A stretch of 32,623 bases of DNA from JAYFRC01 sp034926415. Lineage in GTDB: Bacteria > Bacillota > Clostridia > Oscillospirales > Oscillospiraceae. Position numbers and translations under genes: made by a program. The stretch is from positions 1 to 32,623 of the forward strand of contig JAYFRC010000080.1 of NCBI GenBank assembly GCA_034926415.1, in the 5' to 3' direction. This document shows positions 23,430-31,646 of the stretch, piece after piece; the stretch's first letter is position 1, and every line of letters begins with the position of its first letter. Under the pieces are notes generated by a model. The model was given only the letters and a program-made list of their open reading frames with translations. It searched no databases and was not told the DNA's origin.

Positions 23430-24608
23430 TTAGTGGTGGAACAGCCTCATGCCGGTAAAGCACATAGTGATGCCGTACTTGTTCGCGGCAGCAATAACGT
23501 TGTCGTCGCGGATTGAGCCGCCCGGCTCCGCGATGTACTGCACTCCGCTCTTGCGCGCGCGCTCGACATTGTCGCCGAATGGGAAAAACGCATCGGAGCC
23601 GACGGTGACGCCGTTCTGCGTAGCTATCCACTCAGCTCGCTCCTCTCGGGTGAGCGGCTCGGGGCGTACCTTGAACGTGTTCTGCCATACGCCGTCCGCG
23701 AGCACGTCCTCATACTCGTCGGAGGTGTAGATGTCTATTGCGTTGTCGCGGTCGGGGCGGCGTATGCCGTCGACGAACTGAAGTCCCATCACCTTCGGGT
23801 GTTGGCGCATATACCAGTTGTCGGCCTTGCTTCCGGCGAGACGGGTGCAGTGTATGCGGCTCTGCTGGCCGGCTCCGACTCCTATCGCCTGGCCGTCCTT
23901 GACATAGCATACGGAGTTCGACTGGGTGTACTTGAGAGTTATGAGCGCGACGATCATGTCTATTTTAGCCTGCTTCGGCAGGTCGTGATTTTCACTGACA
24001 ATATTTTCAAGCAGCGCGTCGTCTATTTTGAAATTGTTGCGGCCCTGCTCGAAAGTCACGCCGAAAACATCCTTGTGCTCCTGCACGGCGGGAACGTAGG
24101 ACGCATCGATCTTGACGACGTTGTATCCGCCCTTTTTCTTGGTTTTGAGTATAGCGAGAGCCTCGTCGGTGTAGCCCGGGGCGATGATGCCATCAGACAC
24201 CTCGTCCTTGAGATAGCTGGCGGTCGCCGCATCGCAGACGTCGGAGAGGGCGGCCCAGTCGCCGTAAGAGCAGAGTCGGTCGGCACCGCGCGCGCGGATA
24301 TAGGCGCAGGCTATGGGCGAGAGAGAGGCGTCTTTATCGACGAAATAAATGTGCCTGTCGACCTGCGAAAGCGGAAGTCCTACGGCGGCTCCGGCAGGGG
24401 AGACGTGCTTGAACGATGCCGCGGAGGGAAGGCCGGTGGCCTCCTTCAGTTCCTTGACTAGCTGCCAGGAGTTGAAGGCATCCATGAAATTGATGTATCC
24501 GGGCTTGCCGTTAAGGACCTCGACCGGAAGATCGCTTCCGTCCTTCATATAGATACGCGCGGGCTTCTGATTGGGGTTGCAGCCATATTTCAATGCGAGT
24601 TCGTTCAT
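23430..24608 (-). CDS. Stand-alone AICAR transformylase (PurH C-terminal-type)
   Basis: 392 residues. Transfers a formyl group from 10-formyl-THF to AICAR to give FAICAR. The start is ATG 24608 with GGAGG upstream, giving MNELALKYGCNPNQKPARI. Motifs: FKHVSPAGAAVG (catalytic Lys-His region), LKYTQSNSVCYVKDG, and GAGQQSRIHCTRLAG. Normal bifunctional PurH is about 510 residues with an IMP-cyclohydrolase half at its N-terminus; that half is absent here. The preceding gene in the operon, a PurO-type cyclohydrolase, supplies the missing step. This split form is known in several Clostridia. Confidence 0.94.
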   Translation of the reverse strand: MNELALKYGCNPNQKPARIYMKDGSDLPVEVLNGKPGYINFMDAFNSWQLVKELKEATGLPSAASFKHVSPAGAAVGLPLSQVDRHIYFVDKDASLSPIACAYIRARGADRLCSYGDWAALSDVCDAATASYLKDEVSDGIIAPGYTDEALAILKTKKKGGYNVVKIDASYVPAVQEHKDVFGVTFEQGRNNFKIDDALLENIVSENHDLPKQAKIDMIVALITLKYTQSNSVCYVKDGQAIGVGAGQQSRIHCTRLAGSKADNWYMRQHPKVMGLQFVDGIRRPDRDNAIDIYTSDEYEDVLADGVWQNTFKVRPEPLTREERAEWIATQNGVTVGSDAFFPFGDNVERARKSGVQYIAEPGGSIRDDNVIAAANKYGITMCFTGMRLFHH

Positions 24609-24628
24609 TTCAGCGTGACCTCCTTTTA

Positions 24629-25333
24629 TCAAACGTTTTTGTTATATATGCGGCTCTCAGCCTTGCCGCTCGCTATGTCGATATAGCGGACGAAAAGCGA
24701 GACCTTGTTGTCGTTGTTGAGCGCGTTCCAGAGCATGTTTCCGAACGCGTCGATGTTTCCGGAAAGTTTGAGCTTTTTGGGCTCGCCCTCAAAGGAGGGA
24801 AGCGGGGTTCCGTCGCCCATATAAGTGGATATGAAATGTCCCTCGCCCGCGTGGGGATTGCTGTACTCGAAGAAATAGCGAAGACAGGATTTGGGGTCGC
24901 CGTCATTGCTCTTGAGTATGGAGAGCTTGTAGCTTCCGTCGCCGTCGACGACGCCGGAGATGCGCGGGGTATAGTTCGGCTCGTCCGGCTCAAATTCGCG
25001 CTGTACGAGCGCGTGGCGGTAGCAGTGTCCGGCTTCGAAGGATTCGAGTATCGTGTCGGTCTGGTCGCCGTTTGTGACGATGGTCCTGTCCTCAAACACG
25101 CGGACGGGATGGTAGATGATGAGCGACGGATCGGACATCTTGCTCGGATCGAAAGCCTCGGTGCGGATGCCGTCGGCGGTCTCGGTGAACACGCGGTTGC
25201 GGCTGTTGACGCTGCGTCCCATTATCCAGTAAGCGATAACGGCGCTTTTGCCGCAGTCGGAGCGGCCTATGATTATCCCGCGCCCGGGATAGGAATTGTT
25301 TTTGAGCTCCTGCTCAATATCAATAATCTTCAT
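24629..25333 (-). CDS. purO: IMP cyclohydrolase, PurO type
   Basis: 234 residues. Closes FAICAR to IMP, the last step of purine synthesis. It belongs to the archaeal-type PurO family (PF07826), not the PurH N-terminal family. The N-terminus ELKNNSYPGRGIIIGRS and the central FEAGHCYRHALVQREFEPDEPN are characteristic. SD AAAGGGGA upstream of ATG 25333. It lies 20 bases upstream of the AICAR transformylase gene and 24 bases downstream of purN, which fits its pathway role. The assignment rests on motif memory plus the operon slot. Confidence 0.88.
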   Translation of the reverse strand: MKIIDIEQELKNNSYPGRGIIIGRSDCGKSAVIAYWIMGRSVNSRNRVFTETADGIRTEAFDPSKMSDPSLIIYHPVRVFEDRTIVTNGDQTDTILESFEAGHCYRHALVQREFEPDEPNYTPRISGVVDGDGSYKLSILKSNDGDPKSCLRYFFEYSNPHAGEGHFISTYMGDGTPLPSFEGEPKKLKLSGNIDAFGNMLWNALNNDNKVSLFVRYIDIASGKAESRIYNKNV

Positions 25334-25357
25334 TTAGTTTTCCCCTTTCCCAAAATG

Positions 25358-25984
25358 TCAGTCCTTTATATGAACTATCCTGCCGTCTACCGTGAGCTTA
25401 TCTTCGCAGAACAGCGATACGGCCATTGGAAGAATTTTCCATTCAGCCTGTTCCATAACGCGCTTTTGAAGTATCTCGGGCGTGTCGCCCTCTTTTATCT
25501 CGACCGCCCGCTGGGCGATTATCGGTCCCGCGTCGGCGACGGCAGAGACAAAATGCACCGTGGCTCCCGTGACCTTGACACCGTATTCAAGCGCCTTTTC
25601 GTGGACCTTGAGTCCATAGAACCCGTCACCGCAGAACGAGGGAATAAGCGCCGGGTGGACGTTTATCACGCGGTTTGGATAGCGGTCGATAAAGGCTGGT
25701 GAGAGAATGTACAGGAATCCGGCGAGCACTATAAGGTCGGCGCTTAGCTCCGCAAGTTTATGCAGGATCGCGTCGGTGAATTCTGCTCGGCCCGCGTATT
25801 CCTTTCTGTTTATAACAAAGCCGGGAACGCCGGCATTTGCCGCGCGTTCAAGCGCGAAAGCGCCGGGAGTGGAGGAAATGACGGCGGTTATCTTTCCGCC
25901 CTTTATCTCGCCGCGCTTTTGCGCGTCGAGCAGCGCCTGAAGATTCGTTCCGCCGCCGGAGACGAGTACAACGATGTTTTTCAT
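25358..25984 (-). CDS. purN: Phosphoribosylglycinamide formyltransferase
   Basis: 208 residues. Formylates GAR with 10-formyl-THF (step 3). The start is ATG 25984 (SD AAAGGAA), beginning MKNIVVLVSGGGTNLQALLD. Catalytic Asn and His are in RVINVHPALIPSF, and the Asp is in ADAGPIIAQ. The loop GDGFYGLKVHEKAL is the folate/GAR binding region. A 10-bp hairpin without a T-run separates it from purM. Confidence 0.95.
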   Translation of the reverse strand: MKNIVVLVSGGGTNLQALLDAQKRGEIKGGKITAVISSTPGAFALERAANAGVPGFVINRKEYAGRAEFTDAILHKLAELSADLIVLAGFLYILSPAFIDRYPNRVINVHPALIPSFCGDGFYGLKVHEKALEYGVKVTGATVHFVSAVADAGPIIAQRAVEIKEGDTPEILQKRVMEQAEWKILPMAVSLFCEDKLTVDGRIVHIKD

Positions 25985-26010
25985 CGCGCATATTCCTTTC
26001 ACTTGCTGTT

Positions 26011-26042
26011 CTGCCCGTCCATGAGCGAACACGGACGGGCAG
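26011..26042. other. Intergenic hairpin between purM and purN
   Basis: Perfect 10-bp stem CTGCCCGTCC / GGACGGGCAG with a 12-base loop. No T-run follows on either strand, so it is unlikely to stop transcription. It could protect or mark an mRNA-processing point inside the operon. Confidence 0.5.
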
Positions 26043-26049
26043 AATTACG

Positions 26050-27090
26050 TTATGATTTTACGACTACTCCGTCGCTGCCATTTTGCACGCAGCCGATGAT
26101 GTAGGCCTTCTGCCCGCAGCGCGCGAGCATATCCATGGCGCGGCCAACGTCGTTCTTTCCGATCGCGGCGACCATGCCGATTCCCATGTTGAAAGTGTTG
26201 TACATATCGCGCGCGGGGATGTCGCCCTCTTTGGCGATGAGGTCAAATATGGACGGAACCGGCGCCGCCGCGGCGTCGATGAGAGCGGTTAGTCCGGGTT
26301 TCATCATGCGGGGGACGTTCTCGTAGAGTCCGCCGCCGGTTATGTGCGATATTGCCTTAACGCTTATGCCCGCGTCGAGCAGCCCGAGGATGGGCTTTAC
26401 ATATATTTTGGTCGGCTTGATAAGCTCTTCGCCTATCGTGCAGCCGAGCTCGGCAATGCGCGTGTTGACCACGGATCTGTCAATTTTCAGGACCTTGCGG
26501 ATTAGCGAGAAGCCGTTTGAATGGCAGCCTGAGGAAGCGAGCCCGATAAGCACGTCACCCGCGCAGAGAGCCTCGCCGGTAAGCATCTTGTCCTTGTCGA
26601 CAATGCCGGTGGAGTAACCCGCAAGGTCGTATTCGTCCTCTTTATAAAAGCCAGGCATCTCGGCGGTCTCGCCGCCGATGAGCGCGCAGCCCGCCTGACG
26701 GCAGCCCTCGGCCACGCCGGAGACTATCTCTGCGGTGCGAGCGGGGATATTTTTGCCCATCGCCATGTAATCGAGGAAAAAGAGCGGTTTTGCTCCGCCG
26801 CAGATAATGTCGTTGACGCACATCGCGACGCAGTCGATGCCGATCGTGTTGTGCTTGTTCATAAGGAACGCGATCTTAAGCTTTGTGCCGACGCCGTCGG
26901 TGCCGGAGACAAGAACGGGATGCGAATAGCCGGCAGGCACTTCAAACATTCCGCCGAAGCCTCCGAGCCCGCCGAGCACGCCGGGGATATTGGTGGACTC
27001 GACCATGGGCTTTATAAGGTTAACGGATTCGTAGCCGGCGGTGACGTCGACACCTGCGGCCGCGTAGCTGTCGCTTTTAGAAACGCTCAT
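26050..27090 (-). CDS. purM: Phosphoribosylformylglycinamidine cyclo-ligase (AIRS)
   Basis: 346 residues, family-typical. ATP-dependent closure of FGAM to AIR (step 5). Motifs: SYAAAGVDVTAGYE at the N-terminus, VSGTDGVGTKLKIA, IGGETAEMPGFY, and ISHITGGGLYENVPRM. Strong SD AAGGAGAT for ATG 27090, 13 bases after the purC stop. The FGAM synthetase that makes its substrate (purL) is not in the window. Confidence 0.97.
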   Translation of the reverse strand: MSVSKSDSYAAAGVDVTAGYESVNLIKPMVESTNIPGVLGGLGGFGGMFEVPAGYSHPVLVSGTDGVGTKLKIAFLMNKHNTIGIDCVAMCVNDIICGGAKPLFFLDYMAMGKNIPARTAEIVSGVAEGCRQAGCALIGGETAEMPGFYKEDEYDLAGYSTGIVDKDKMLTGEALCAGDVLIGLASSGCHSNGFSLIRKVLKIDRSVVNTRIAELGCTIGEELIKPTKIYVKPILGLLDAGISVKAISHITGGGLYENVPRMMKPGLTALIDAAAAPVPSIFDLIAKEGDIPARDMYNTFNMGIGMVAAIGKNDVGRAMDMLARCGQKAYIIGCVQNGSDGVVVKS

Positions 27091-27103
27091 TAATGCATCT
27101 CCT

Positions 27104-27814
27104 TTACTTCCCGAACACGCGACGCATTATCTCATGGTAAGCGTCCTCGACTCCGCCCATGTCGCGGCGGAAACGATCCTTGTCCAGTTTTTCGTGTGTC
27201 TTTGAATCCCAGAGACGGCAGGTGTCCGGGCTTATCTCGTCGGCGAGTATTATCTTTCCGTCGGAGGTCTTGCCGAACTCGAGCTTGAAGTCGACAAGGG
27301 TGACGCCGACGTCGCCGAAGAATTTGGACAGCACTTCGTCGACCTTGAAAGACATCTTGGTGATCAAGTCTATCTCCTCCTGAGTCGCGAGACCGAGGGC
27401 AAGCGCGTGATAGTGGTTGAGCAGGGGATCGTCAAGAGGGTCTGACTTATATGAGAACTCAATGGTATGTGGATTCAGTATCTTGCCTTCCTCGACGCCG
27501 TAGCGGGAAGAGAAGTGACCGGCCGCTATATTGCGGACAATGACCTCGAGAGGCACAATGGTGACCTTTTTCACAACGGTCTCGCGGTCGGAAAGCTCCT
27601 TGACAAAATGTGTGGGGACGCCTTCCTTTTCAAGAACCTGCATCAGATAGTTGGTGAGCTTGTTGTTCATGACGCCCTTGCCCACTATGGTGCCCTTTTT
27701 CTTACCGTTTAGCGCCGTGGCGTCGTCCTTGTAGTCGACAATGACGAGGTCGGGGTCGTCGGTGGCGAAGACCTTCTTGGCCTTGCCCTCATAGAGCTGT
27801 TCCATTTTGTTCAT
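27104..27814 (-). CDS. purC: SAICAR synthetase
   Basis: 236 residues, standard bacterial length. Couples CAIR with aspartate. Signatures: LYEGKAKKVFATDD (ATP-binding start), EVIVRNIAAGHFSSRYGVEEG, and LADEISPDTCRLWD. The ATG at 27814 overlaps the purE stop as ATGA and has AGAGGT upstream; an alternative ATG lies three codons later. Tight coupling to PurE, which makes CAIR, fits a shared transcript. Confidence 0.97.
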   Translation of the reverse strand: MNKMEQLYEGKAKKVFATDDPDLVIVDYKDDATALNGKKKGTIVGKGVMNNKLTNYLMQVLEKEGVPTHFVKELSDRETVVKKVTIVPLEVIVRNIAAGHFSSRYGVEEGKILNPHTIEFSYKSDPLDDPLLNHYHALALGLATQEEIDLITKMSFKVDEVLSKFFGDVGVTLVDFKLEFGKTSDGKIILADEISPDTCRLWDSKTHEKLDKDRFRRDMGGVEDAYHEIMRRVFGK

Positions 27815-28314
27815 CTTTTCTGTACCTCTTCCTGAATTTTTTTATCCTTTTCAGCGACCTGCTCAGCCATTTCCTTTTTGAAGGCGGCGAGCTTGTCCGC
27901 GAGAGTTTCATCTGAGATGGCGAGCATCTGACAGGCGAGGATCGCGGCGTTTTCCGCGCCGTCTATGGCAACTGTCGCGACCGGTATGCCTGAGGGCATC
28001 TGCACGGTCGAAAGCAGGCTGTCGAGCCCGTCCATTGTCGAGGATTTGATTGGGATGCCGATGACCGGAAGCGTCGTATAAGCGGCGAGCACTCCGCCAA
28101 GATGCGCGGCCTTGCCGGCGGCGGCGATTATACCGCCGAAACCGTTATCTTTCGCGGATGCGGCGAAAGCGGTGGCGGCGGCCGGTGTTCTGTGTGCCGA
28201 AAAAACGTGAACCTCATAGGGGATGCCAAAGTACTCGAGCTTTGCGAGAGCCTTCGACACCACGGGGAAATCGCTGTCAGATCCCATTATGACAGCGGCT
28301 TTTTTGATACTCAT
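27811..28314 (-). CDS. purE: N5-CAIR mutase (class I PurE)
   Basis: 167 residues. Makes CAIR for purC. Class I PurE motifs: IMGSDSDFPV, FSAHRTP, and AAGKAAHLGGVLA. The C-terminus has a charged helical tail rich in K and E, slightly longer than usual. SD GGGAGGA upstream. It is the first gene of the purine operon, 40 bases after an intrinsic terminator, so read-through of that terminator would set expression of all seven genes. No purK (N5-CAIR synthetase) is seen here; it may lie elsewhere. Confidence 0.96.
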   Translation of the reverse strand: MSIKKAAVIMGSDSDFPVVSKALAKLEYFGIPYEVHVFSAHRTPAAATAFAASAKDNGFGGIIAAAGKAAHLGGVLAAYTTLPVIGIPIKSSTMDGLDSLLSTVQMPSGIPVATVAIDGAENAAILACQMLAISDETLADKLAAFKKEMAEQVAEKDKKIQEEVQKR

Positions 28315-28353
28315 GTTGTTCCTCCCGTCGTTTGCAGATTAAAAATCAGAAAC

Positions 28354-28391
28354 AAAAAAGCGCAGGCCGCACTACGGCGCGGTCTGCACTT
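28354..28391 (-). terminator. Attenuator-like terminator in the purE leader
   Basis: On the minus strand a 13-position stem (AAGTGCAG-A-CCGC paired with GCGG-C-CTGCGCTT; one A-C mismatch, one U-G) encloses an 8-base loop and runs into TTTTTTG. It lies between the mapped promoter and purE, 40 bases upstream of the start codon, so it is placed to control entry into the operon rather than end a gene. Confidence 0.75.
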
Positions 28392-28431
28392 GTCCGCTTA
28401 TCGGATGGAGGAAGACATGAAGCGAGCGCGG

Positions 28432-28467
28432 TTAAGACGAAAACCGGAGAAAAACACGTACATTCAT
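28432..28467 (-). CDS. Candidate 11-residue leader peptide of the purine operon
   Basis: ATG at 28467 opens MNVRVFLRFSS and stops at 28432. GAAAGGGG lies about 5 bases upstream as an SD, and a good promoter ends about 23 bases before the ATG. A second mini-ORF (MSSSIR, 28418-28398) follows, then the terminator. The arrangement looks like ribosome-mediated attenuation. The peptide has two Arg and two Phe codons but no run of a single amino acid, so what it senses is not obvious. Confidence 0.5.
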   Translation of the reverse strand: MNVRVFLRFSS

Positions 28468-28489
28468 GCCAGCCCCTTTCTACATCTCC

Positions 28490-28518
28490 ATTTTACTTGC
28501 GGCTAACAGGGATTTCAA
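28490..28518 (-). promoter_or_regulatory. Promoter of the purine operon
   Basis: On the minus strand TTGAAA (28518-28513), a 17-base spacer, and TAAAAT (28495-28490). Each hexamer matches 5 of 6 consensus bases. The start site would be near 28483, just upstream of the leader ORF SD. Confidence 0.72.
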
Positions 28519-28630
28519 GAGAAAACGGGCTTGTTCGGTATTTTCGTACACATTGACAAAGAGAACGCCGGAAAAGAGGCGGGGTTTGTCGCATTTTCGT
28601 GACGTTGAAGAGAAGCTGCAAACGCGGCTT

Positions 28631-30859
28631 TCATTTCGAGAGCAGGCTTTCCGCGCACAGGCGGTTGCTGACCTCTATACCGCGCAGACGCTCCACGGCG
28701 GCCTGACGCGCTGCGCTGTCGCCGCTTTCTGCCATTGCTGAATCTATGTGCTCCTTAAGACGCTCAAAGGTAACGTCGTTTATGTCCGTGAACCTGTCCT
28801 GCCCCATGTAGGAGAGGAACGAGCTGACTTTCGGGTCGTAGACTATGCCGACGAGCGGCACGCCCTGCGCGGCGGCGAAGACAAGTCCGTGCAGGCGCAT
28901 CGAGACCGCGACCTGCATCCGCGACAGAACCCCAATGACGCTCCGTCCCGCCCCCGCGTTTTCCATGAGATAATAGGGTTTGGTCATCTTCGCCGCAACG
29001 ATTTTCGCGGCTTCAACGTCCATCGGCCGCTCTATCGGAAGAAATACCGGCGTGCAGCCGTATTTCTCGTAAATGTAGTCGGCGGCCTTTGCTATCTCGC
29101 CGGTTTTTTCCTCAAAGCCGGGCCAGCGCCGGAGCACGAAGGCGGCATATTTTCCGCCGATCGGAACTCCGGACGCGAGAAGCATGGAATTGACCGTATT
29201 TTCCCCGGCCGGCTCAAGCGTAAGCGTCGGGTCGGCGGCGATTATGACGCGGGGATTGTTTACTTTCATGCGCTCGAGCTCCGACATGGAGTTCGGCTCG
29301 CGCAATGTTATCACGTCGACGCGGCGGTTGAGTATGCGCCCCGCGCAGGCAAGGTGTTTATCCGTGATTATCGGGCCTATGCCGCAGCCGTACATCTGTA
29401 CACGGTTGCCCAGTATCTTTGCCATGGAAATGGTGAACAGATAAAAGTACAGCGAGCGGCTTGACGTTATGTCCTGGATAAGGCTACCACCGCCGTTTAT
29501 ATAAAGGCGGCTTTTGCACATAAGCATAATCCAGCGCAGAATGTTGAAGGTATAGACGGCTCCGCAGCGGCACTGGAGCTTAGTCTGCATCGGGTCGCGG
29601 GAGAGGACGTGTATCGGCATATCAGGGTCGATGGAGCGAAGCTCGCAGGTTATGGCCTCGAGTATGGCGTCGTCTCCGGAGTTGCCGCGTCCGTAGGCTC
29701 CGCAGATGACAACGCCGTCGCGTTTGGGCGCGATTCTCGCGGCGCGGCGCTTTATCCGGCTGTAAATATCGAGCTGGGTGTCTATCGTGGCCTGTATCGA
29801 GAATTTTTCCGAGGCCTTTTTGAACATTTCCCTGCCCATGCTTTCGCGAAGAGCGTCGTCTAGCGCAAGACGCGCGAGCCTGTCTCCGAGCGTCCGCCAG
29901 TCGCGCGGCTCGAACAGATAGCCGTTCACGCCGTCGTCGATAAGGTCGGGTATACCGCCGACGGCCGTCGCGACGGTCGGAAGACTGAAGCGGGCGCCCT
30001 CGGTGAGGGCGTAGGGGAACGTCTCCGACAGCGAAGTCAGGGCGTTTATATCGATGGCGTTATAGAACCTGTCCATGCCTCCGGAAATCCAACCGGGCAG
30101 GAATACGCGGTTTTCGACGCCAAGCTCCTTCGCAAGATTTTTAAGCAGCTCCATCTCCTCGCCGTCGCCGGCGATGACAAGACGCAGCCTGTCACATTTT
30201 TTGTACGCCTCTGCAAAGCCACGCACGAGCGTGGACATGTCCTTGACGGGGTTTAGTCTCGCGGCTATGCCGACGACGACGGAGTTTTCGTCAGCGTCCA
30301 CGCCGAGCGAGCGGAGATACGGAAGCCTGTCCTCACCCTCGAAAGGCGAGCGCGTGAAGTCTATGCCGTTGTAGATGGTAAAGAACGAATCGGGTTTGAA
30401 CCCACGCAATATGAGCAGGCGTACCATTGACTCGGACACGCCGATGTGGTTTTTTATTTTTTTGAGCGAGTGGGCATTGACGTTGCCGTAAACAAGGGCG
30501 CCGAGCGGCCGTCCCATGTAGTCGAGTTTGTAATCGCTGTGCACGGTCGAGCATACGGGTATGCCCATGCGCTTTTGGAGCATCGCGCCGAACATATTGG
30601 CGCGGGAGCCGTGGCAGTGTATTATCTCGTAGCCGCCGTCGCGTATATATTTTTCGAGAGCGCGGCATATGCGCAGAGGGTTTCTTCCGGGAAACACCTT
30701 GGTGGGTATCCCGATCGCGCGCGCTTCATCGGCGAATGGGCCTTCCATGAAGCAGACAAGCTGCACGTCGATGACCTTGCCGAGATTGTCGAGCAGGGAA
30801 AGGACGTGGGTCTTGGCTCCGCCGCTGTCGCCGCCGCTTATAAGGTGAATGACTTTCAT
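28631..30859 (-). CDS. GT4 glycosyltransferase fused to CsaB-type polysaccharide pyruvyl transferase
   Basis: 742 residues. Residues 1 to about 380 are a GT-B glycosyltransferase family 4 domain: ISGGDSGGAKTHVLSL donor/acceptor loop, IHCHGSRAN, GIAARLNPVKDM, and the E-x7-E motif in SETFPYALTEGA. Residues about 390-742 are a polysaccharide pyruvyl transferase: VICGAYGRGNSGDDAILEAI, YINGGGSLIQDI, and SMRLHGLVFAAAQGVPLVGI. CsaB adds ketal pyruvate to secondary wall polymer, which SLH domains then bind. Two SLH proteins are encoded in this window, so this enzyme probably builds their anchor. The fusion joins sugar transfer and pyruvylation in one chain. Own promoter upstream; SD AGAGGAT. No clear terminator follows, so it may read into the purine leader. 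Confidence 0.9.
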   Translation of the reverse strand: MKVIHLISGGDSGGAKTHVLSLLDNLGKVIDVQLVCFMEGPFADEARAIGIPTKVFPGRNPLRICRALEKYIRDGGYEIIHCHGSRANMFGAMLQKRMGIPVCSTVHSDYKLDYMGRPLGALVYGNVNAHSLKKIKNHIGVSESMVRLLILRGFKPDSFFTIYNGIDFTRSPFEGEDRLPYLRSLGVDADENSVVVGIAARLNPVKDMSTLVRGFAEAYKKCDRLRLVIAGDGEEMELLKNLAKELGVENRVFLPGWISGGMDRFYNAIDINALTSLSETFPYALTEGARFSLPTVATAVGGIPDLIDDGVNGYLFEPRDWRTLGDRLARLALDDALRESMGREMFKKASEKFSIQATIDTQLDIYSRIKRRAARIAPKRDGVVICGAYGRGNSGDDAILEAITCELRSIDPDMPIHVLSRDPMQTKLQCRCGAVYTFNILRWIMLMCKSRLYINGGGSLIQDITSSRSLYFYLFTISMAKILGNRVQMYGCGIGPIITDKHLACAGRILNRRVDVITLREPNSMSELERMKVNNPRVIIAADPTLTLEPAGENTVNSMLLASGVPIGGKYAAFVLRRWPGFEEKTGEIAKAADYIYEKYGCTPVFLPIERPMDVEAAKIVAAKMTKPYYLMENAGAGRSVIGVLSRMQVAVSMRLHGLVFAAAQGVPLVGIVYDPKVSSFLSYMGQDRFTDINDVTFERLKEHIDSAMAESGDSAARQAAVERLRGIEVSNRLCAESLLSK

Positions 30860-30911
30860 ATCGCATCCTCTTTTGTCAAGGCATATTTATTCAGCATATA
30901 TACAATAACAA

Positions 30912-30941
30912 ATTATACCCCGCCGAAGCGCAGTCCGTCAA
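30912..30941 (-). promoter_or_regulatory. Promoter of the GT4-CsaB gene
   Basis: Minus strand TTGACG (30941-30936), 18-base spacer, perfect TATAAT (30917-30912). It lies 53 bases upstream of the start codon and just after the upp terminator. Confidence 0.82.
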
Positions 30942-30962
30942 CCGCGCGGCCGCATCAGATTG

Positions 30963-30996
30963 AAAAAACTGGCCGCGCCATACGACGCGGCCAGTT
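30963..30996 (-). terminator. Intrinsic terminator after upp
   Basis: Minus-strand stem AACTGGCCGCG / CGCGGCCAGTT (11 bp, perfect) with an 8-base loop, followed by a TTTTTTC tract. It lies 12 bases after the upp stop. Confidence 0.9.
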
Positions 30997-31007
30997 GAGC
31001 TGAAAAT

Positions 31008-31646
31008 TTATCTTGTACCAAAAATGCGGTCGCCCGCGTCGCCGAGACCGGGGATGATATAGCCCTTGTCGTTCAGCCCCTCGTCGACGGCCGCGCAGTA
31101 GATGTCGACGTCTGGGTGCTTCTCCATGACGAGCTTGACGCCCTGGGGGGAGACAAGGATGTTCATGAGCCTGATATGAGTGCAGCCGTAATCCTTCATG
31201 AACTGTATGGCTATCGCGGCGCTGTCGCCGGTGGCGAGCAGGGGGTCGACCAAAAGCACTTCGCGCTCGGCAATGTCGTCCGGCATCTTGCAGTAATATT
31301 CTACAGGCGCGTGGGTGGTCGGGTCGCGGTAGAGCCCGATGTGTCCCACGTGGATGGCAGGCATAAGATGGAGCACGCCGTCGGCCATGCCGAGTCCGGC
31401 GCGGAGAATAGGCACGACGGCCATCTTTTTGCCGTCTCTCATGTTTGTTTTCATCGTGGCGAGCGGCGTTTCGACCGTGACCTCCTGAAGCGGAAGATCC
31501 CGGGTAGCTTCATAGCACATGAGCATGGCTATCTCGGAGACGAGTTCGCGGAAGTCCTTGGTGTTGGTATCCTTGCTGCGGAGTATCGACAGCTTGTGCT
31601 GTACCAGCGGATGGGAAATTACATGCAGCTTATCGTTCATGTTCAT
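31008..31646 (-). CDS. upp: Uracil phosphoribosyltransferase
   Basis: 212 residues. Salvages uracil with PRPP to give UMP. The PRPP-binding loop is LLVDPLLATGDSAAIAI (the usual form is DPMLATGGS). Other family blocks are VVPILRAGLGMADGV and the uracil-binding C-terminus YIIPGLGDAGDRIFGT. ATG 31646 overlaps the tsaB stop as ATGA, with AAGGAGC upstream; an in-frame ATG two codons later is the alternative. Last gene of its transcript. Confidence 0.97.
   Translation of the reverse strand: MNMNDKLHVISHPLVQHKLSILRSKDTNTKDFRELVSEIAMLMCYEATRDLPLQEVTVETPLATMKTNMRDGKKMAVVPILRAGLGMADGVLHLMPAIHVGHIGLYRDPTTHAPVEYYCKMPDDIAEREVLLVDPLLATGDSAAIAIQFMKDYGCTHIRLMNILVSPQGVKLVMEKHPDVDIYCAAVDEGLNDKGYIIPGLGDAGDRIFGTR

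Noticed and set aside
22482..23516. 344-codon plus-strand frame across purD
   Set aside because: Antisense shadow of purD with no SD and no recognisable motifs; it also runs through the hairpin cluster.
24593..25702. 369-codon plus-strand frame across purO and purN
   Set aside because: Shadow of two well-supported minus-strand purine genes.
28315..28520. Purine (guanine/adenine) riboswitch upstream of purE
   Set aside because: Searched by eye on the minus strand for the TATA...GG..AT and CC.AC core blocks of the purine aptamer; none present. Only the short ORFs and terminator are seen.
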